This document shows, in pieces, positions 58,926 through 64,000 of a stretch of 64,000 nt of DNA. The position numbers and the translations under genes are program-made. This DNA is from Pleurodeles waltl (taxonomy: Eukaryota > Chordata > Amphibia > Caudata > Salamandridae). How positions within the stretch are numbered: the first letter of the stretch is position 1; each line of letters begins with the position of its first letter. A model generated the notes under the pieces. That model did not search any database. It had not been told where the DNA came from and worked only from the letters and a program-made list of their open reading frames with translations. The DNA is taken from the NCBI RefSeq assembly GCF_031143425.1, contig NC_090448.1:330596177-330660176 (forward strand), written 5' to 3'.

Positions 58926-61900
58926 TTTGCAAAGGATTCTGGGTAACAGAACCTGGTCAGAGCCCCACAAGCCACCCCATCTTGGATTCCCCTAGGTCTC
59001 TAGTTTTCAGAAATGCACAGGGTTGTAGGTTTCCCTAGGTGCCGGCTGAGCTAGGGGCCAACATCTACAGGTAGGCACTTTGCAAAAAACACCTCTGTTT
59101 TCTGTAAAAAAATTGGGATGTGTCCACGTTGTGTTTTGGGCCATTTCCTTTCGTGGGCGCTAGGCCTACCCACACAAGTGAGGTACCATTTTTATTGGGA
59201 GACTTGGAGGAACACTGGGTGGAAGGAAATTTGTGGCTCCTCTCAGATTCCAGAACTTTCTGTCACCGAAATGTGAGGAAAATGTGTTTTTTAGCCAAAT
59301 TTTGAGGATTGCAAATGATTCTCTGTAACAGAACCTGGTCAGAGCACCACAAGTCACCCCATCTTGGATTCCCCTAGATCTCTAGTTTTCAAAAATGCAC
59401 AGGTTTGGTAGGTTTCCCTAGGTGCTGGCTGAGCTAGGGGCCAACATCTACAGGTAGGCACTTTGCAAAAAACACCTCTGTTTTCTGTAAAAAAATTGGG
59501 ATGTGTCCACGTTGTGTTTTGGGCCATTTCCTTTCGTGGGCGCTAGGCCTACCCACACAAGTGAGGTACCATTTTTATCGGGAGACTTGGAGGAAAGCTG
59601 GGTGGAAGGAAATTTGTGGCTCCTCTCAGATTCCAGAACTTTCTGTCACCGAAATGTGAGGAAAATTTGTTTTTTAGCCACATTTTGAGGTTTGCAAAGG
59701 ATTCGGGGTAACAGAACCTGGTCAGAGCCCCACAAGTCACCCCATCTTGGATTCCCCTAGATCTCTAGTTTTAAAAAATGCACAGGTTTGGTAGGTTTCC
59801 CTAGGTGCCGGCTGAGCTAGGGGCCAAAATCTACAGGTAGGCACTTCGCAAAAAACACCTCTGTTTTCTGTAAAAAAATTGGGATGTGTCCATGTTGTGT
59901 TTTGGGCCATTTCCTTTCATGGGCGCTAGGCCTACCCACACAAGTGAGGTACCATTCTTATCGGGAGAGTTGGGGGAACGCTGGGTGGAAGGAAATGTGT
60001 GGCTCCTCTCAGATTCCAGAACTTTCTGTCATCGAAATGTGAGGAAAATGTGTTTTTTTTTTACCCAAATTTTGAGGTTTGCAAAGGATTCTGGGTAACA
60101 GAACCTGGTCAGAGCCCCACAAGCCACCCCATCTTGGATTCCCCTAGGTCTCTAGTTTTCAGAAATGCACAGGGTTGGTAGGTTTCCCTAGGTGCAGGCT
60201 GAGCTAGGGGCCAACATCTACAGGTAGGCACTTTGCAAAAAACACCTCTGTTTTCTGTAAAAAAAATTGGGATGTGTCCACGTTGTGTTTTGGGCCATTT
60301 CCTTTCGTGGGCGCTAGGCCTACCCACACAAGTGAGGTACCATTTTTATCGGGAGACTTGGAGCAACGCTGGGTGGAAGGAAATTTGTGGCTCCTCTCAG
60401 ATTCCAGAACTTTCTGTCACCGAAATGTGAGGAAAATGTGTTTTTTAGCCAAATTTTGAGGTTTGCAAAGGATTCTGGGTAAGAGAACCTGTTCAGAGGC
60501 CCACAAGTCACCCCATCTTGGATTCCCCTAGATCTCTAGTTTTAAAAAATGCACAGGTTTGGTAGGTTTCCCTATGTGCCGGCTGAGCTACGGGCCAAAA
60601 TCTACAGGTAGGCACTTCGCAAAAAACACCTCTGTTTTCTGTAAAAAAATTGGGATGTGTCCATGTTGTGTTTTGGGCCATATCCTTTCATGGGCGCTAG
60701 GCCTACCCACACAAGTGAGGTACCATTCTTATCGGGAGACTTGGGGGAACGCTGGGTGGAAGGAAATTTGTGGCTCCTCTCAGATTCCAGAACTTTCTGT
60801 CATCGAAATGTGAGGAAAATGTGTTTTTTTTAGCCAAATTTTGAGGTCTGCAAAGGATTCTGGGTAACAGAACCTGGTCAGAGCCCCACAAGCCACCCCA
60901 TCTTGGATTCCCCTAGGTCTCTAGTTTTCAGAAATGCACAGGGTTGTAGGTTTCCCTAGGTGCCGGCTGAGCTAGGGGCCAACATCTACAGGTAGGCACT
61001 TTGCAAAAAACACCTCTGTTTTCTGTAAAAAAATTGGGATGTGTCCACGTTGTGTTTTGGGCCATTTCCTTTCGTGGGCGCTAGGCCTACCCACACAAGT
61101 GAGGTACCATGTTTATTGGGAGACTTGGAGGAACACTGGGTGGAAGGAAATTTGTGGCTCCTCTCAGATTCCAGAACTTTCTGTCACCGAAATGTGAGGA
61201 AAATGTGTTTTTTAGCCAAATTTTGAGGATTGCAAAGGATTCTCTGTAACAGAACCTGGTCAGAGCCCCACAAGTCACCCCATCTTGGATTCCCCTAGAT
61301 CTCTAGTTTTCAAAAATGCACAGGTTTGGTAGGTTTCCCTAGGTGCTGGCTGAGCTAGGGGCCAACATCTACAGGTAGGCACTTTGCAAAAAACACCTCT
61401 GTTTTCTGTAAAAAAATTGGGATGTGTCCACGTTGTGTTTTGGGCCATTTCCTTTCGTGGGCGCTAGGCCTACCCACACAAGTGAGGTACCATTTTTATC
61501 GGGAGACTTGGAGGAAAGCTGGGTGGAAGGAAATTTGTGGCTCCTCTCAGATTCCAGAACTTTCTGTCACCGAAATGTGAGGAAAATGTGTTTTTTAGCC
61601 ACATTTTGAGGTTTGCAAAGGATTCGGGGTAACAGAACCTGGTCAGAGCCCCACAAGTCACCCCATCTTGGATTCCCCTAGATCTCTAGTTTTAAAAAAT
61701 GCACAGGTTTGGTAGGTTTCCCTAGGTGCCGGCTGAGCTAGGGGCCAAAATCTACAGGTAGGCACTTCGCAAAAAACACCTCTGTTTTCTGTAAAAAAAT
61801 TGTGATGTGTCCATGTTGTGTTTTGGGCCATTTCCTTTCATGGGCGCTAGGCCTACCCACACAAGTGAGGTACCATTCTTATCGGGAGAGTTGGGGGAAC

Positions 61901-64000
61901 GCTGGGTGGAAGGAAATGTGTGGCTCCTCTCAGATTCCAGAACTTTCTGTCATCGAAATGTGAGGAAAATGTGTTTTTTTTTTACCCAAATTTTGAGGTT
62001 TGCAAAGGATTCTGGGTAACAGAACCTGGTCAGAGCCCCACAAGCCACCCCATCTTGGATTCCCCTAGGTCTCTAGTTTTCAGAAATGCACAGGGTTGGT
62101 AGGTTTCCCTAGGTGCCGGCTGAGCTAGGGGCCAACATATACAGGTAGGCACTTTGCAAAAAACACCTCTGTTTTCTGTAAAAAAAATTGGGATGTGTCC
62201 ACGTTGTGTTTTGGGCCATTTCCTTTCGTGGGCGCTAGGCCTACCCACACAAGTGAGGTACCATTTTTATCGGGAGACTTGGAGCAACGCTGGGTGGAAG
62301 GAAATTTGTGGCTCCTCTCAGATTCCAGAACTTTCTGTCACCGAAATGTGAGGAAAATGTGTTTTTTAGCCAAATTTTGAGGTTTGCAAAGGATTCTGGG
62401 TAAGAGAACCTGTTCAGAGGCCCACAAGTCACCCCATCTTGGATTCCCCTAGATCTCTAGTTTTAAAAAATGCACAGGTTTGGTAGGTTTCCCTATGTGC
62501 CGGCTGAGCTAGGGGCCAAAATCTACATGTAGGCACTTCGCAAAAAACACCTCTGTTTTCTTTAAAAAAATTGGGATGTGTCCATGTTGTGTTTTGGGCC
62601 ATTTCCTTTCATGGGCGCTAGGCCTACCCACACAAGTGAGGTACCATTCTTATCGGGAGATTTGCAGGAACGCTGGGTGGAAGGAAATTTGTGGCTCCTC
62701 TCAGATTCCAGAACTTTCTGTCACCGAAATGTGAGGAAAATGTTTTTTTTTAGCCAAATTTTGGGGTTTGCAAAAGATTCTGGGTAACACAACCTGGTCA
62801 GAGCCCCACAAGTCACCCCATCTTGGATTCCCCTAGGTCTCTAGTTTTAAAAAATGCACAGGTTTGGTAGGTTTCCCTAGGTGCCGACTGAGCTAGGGGC
62901 CAAAATCTACAGGTAGACACTTTGCAAAAAACACCTATGTTTTCTGTAAAACAATTGGGATGTGTCCACGTTGTGTTTTGGGCCATTTCTTTCATGGGCG
63001 CTAGGCCTACCCACACAAGTGAGGTACCATTCTTATCGGGAGACTTGGGGGGACGCTGGGTGGAAGGACATTTGTGGCTCCTCTCAGATTCCAGAACTTT
63101 CTGTCACCGAAATGTGAGGAAAATGTTTTTTTTTAGCCAAATTTTGAGGTTTGCAAAAGTTTCTGGGTAACAGAACCTGGTCAGAGCCCCACAAGTCACC
63201 CCATCTTGGATTCCCCTTGGTCTCTAGTTTTAAAAAATTCACAGGTTTGGTAGGTTTCCCGAGGTGCCGGCTGAGCTAGGGGCCAAAATCTACAGGTAGA
63301 CACTTTGCAAAAAACACCTCTGTTTTCTGTAAAAAAATTGGGATGTGTCCACGTTGTGTTTTGGGCCATTTCCTTTCATGGGCGCTAGGCCTACCCACAC
63401 AAGTGAGGTACCATTTTTATCGGGAGACATGGGGGAACGCTGGGTGGAAGGAAATTTGTGGCTCCTTTCAGATTCCAGAACTTTCTGTCACCAAAATGGG
63501 AGGAAAATGTGTTTTTTATTTTAGCCACATTTTGATGTTTGCAAAGGATTCTGGGTAACAGAACCTGGTCAGAGCCCCACAAGTCACCCCATCTTGGATT
63601 CCCCTAGGACTCTAGTTTTCAAAAATGCACAGGTTTGGTAGGTTTCCCTAGGGGCCGGCTGAGCTAGGGGTCAAAATCTACAGGTAGGCACTTTGCAAAA
63701 AACACCTCTGTTTTCTGTAAAAAAATTGGGATGTGTCCACGTTGTGTTTTGGGCCATTTCCTTTCGTGGGCGCTAGGCCTACCCACACAAGTGAGGTACC
63801 ATTTTTATTGGGAGACTTGGAGGAACACTGGGTGGAAGGAAATTTGTGGCTCCTCTCAGATTCCAGAACTTTCTGTCACCGAAATGTGAGGAAAAAGTGT
63901 TTTTTAGCCAAATTTTGAGGTTTGCAAAGGATTCTGGGTAACAGAACCTGGTCAGAGCCCCACAAGTCACCCCATCTTGGATTCCCCTAGATCTCTAGTT
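58926..64000 (+). repeat. Distant copy of 25.5-30.2 kb and of 34.3-37.5 kb
   Basis: From about 58,926 to 63,604 the sequence matches 25,513-30,191 at an offset of 33,412-33,413 bp (87 units), a length of about 4.7 kb. From about 60,830 to the window end it also matches 34,330-37,503 at about 26,497 bp. Past 63,604 only the second match continues, so the block resembles copy 2 of the 7 kb repeat at its right end. Private changes are CACCTATGTTTTC at 62,934, AACATATACAGG at 62,137 and TTTTTTATTTTAGCC at 63,513. The array continues beyond the window. Confidence 0.84.

Larger units (their letters stand above)
1..64000 (+). repeat. Satellite DNA array, about 384 bp unit, head to tail
   Basis: The entire window is built from one unit of about 384 bp. 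Landmarks recur in fixed order in every unit: AGGCCTACC, GAGGTACCATT, ATCGGGAGA, GGTGGAAGGAAA, GTGGCTCC, AGATTCCAGAAC, AAATGTGAGGAAAA, a T6-T10 tract, GGTAACAGAACC, CATCTTGGATT, TCTCTAGTTTT, GCTGAGCTAGGGG, ATCTACAGGTAGG, CAAAAAACACC, a TAAAAAAATTGGG tract, GATGTGTCC and TTTTGGGCCATTT. Spacing between successive GATGTGTCC anchors is mostly 382-388 bp, with 165 periods between 340 and 63,733. All units lie in the same orientation, and no foreign sequence separates them. Units differ by scattered substitutions and by 1-3 bp indels, mainly in A and T runs. The strand given is only the reading direction used here. Satellite identity is certain from the sequence. A centromeric or heterochromatic location is inference, and no known satellite family was recognised. 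Confidence 0.97.

Noticed and set aside
1..64000. CRISPR array
   Set aside because: Repeats are about 384 bp and directly adjoining, with no unique spacers and no cas genes.
1..64000. Ribosomal spacer subrepeats
   Set aside because: No rRNA coding sequence, promoter or terminator-like segment is in the window. It cannot be fully excluded from 64 kb alone, but nothing supports it.
1..64000. Transposon or LTR origin, telomere repeats, tRNA genes
   Set aside because: No terminal inverted repeats, target-site duplications, polymerase or transposase frames, telomeric hexamers or tRNA-like folds were seen in the unit or between units.

Overview
The whole 64 kb window is one uninterrupted block of satellite DNA. 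A unit of about 384 bp (hand-built consensus 383 bp, 46.5% G+C) is repeated head to tail, always in the same orientation, from the first base to the last. Anchoring each unit on its GATGTGTCC motif, the first complete anchor is at 340 and the last at 63,733. That distance holds 165 periods (mean 384.2 bp), so there are about 166 units plus partial units at both ends. I found no protein-coding gene, RNA gene, transposon, inverted segment or unique spacer.

The organism cannot be named from sequence alone. A long, homogeneous, non-coding satellite with nested higher-order duplications points to a eukaryotic chromosome, such as a centromeric, pericentromeric or other heterochromatic block. Unit variants are concentrated at CpG sites. 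At five of these sites all three forms (CG, TG and CA) occur, the signature of methyl-cytosine deamination on both strands. This favours a CpG-methylating genome, such as a vertebrate or a plant.

There are three broad unit types. Type A (383 bp) has CACGTTG, TTCGTGGG, CATTTTTAT, CTTGGAGG, CACCGAAA and a T6 tract. Type B (about 385-388 bp) has CATGTTG, TTCATGGG, CATTCTTAT, CTTGGGGG, CATCGAAA and a longer T tract. Type C has CACGTTG, TTCATGGG, ACATGGGGG and often CACCAAAA. Over long stretches A and B alternate, giving a 768-772 bp dimer as the basal higher-order unit.

Larger duplications of whole numbers of units overlie this. From left to right: 1-4.4 kb is a mosaic related to 22-30 kb. A dimer is duplicated at 4.4-5.9 kb. 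At 7.5-12.9 kb there are interleaved 4-, 5-, 6- and 11-unit repeats, and 12.9-15 kb has a distant copy at 43-45 kb. Dimers are duplicated again at 15.0-16.6 and 21.7-23.2 kb, and a 4-unit block is duplicated at 23.1-26.2 kb. An 18/19-unit block of about 7 kb is tandemly duplicated at 27.3-41.5 kb, and a 12-unit block of 4,610 bp at 45.8-55.0 kb. Blocks of 9 and 8 units are nested at 52-60 kb. The last 5 kb (58.9-64.0 kb) is another copy of 25.5-30.2 kb and of 34.3-37.5 kb. Hybrid units at the joins, one-unit indels and a short conversion-like patch indicate continuing unequal exchange and gene conversion.

All boundaries of duplicated blocks were placed by eye from diagnostic variants. They are uncertain by tens of bases, because neighbouring units are nearly identical.
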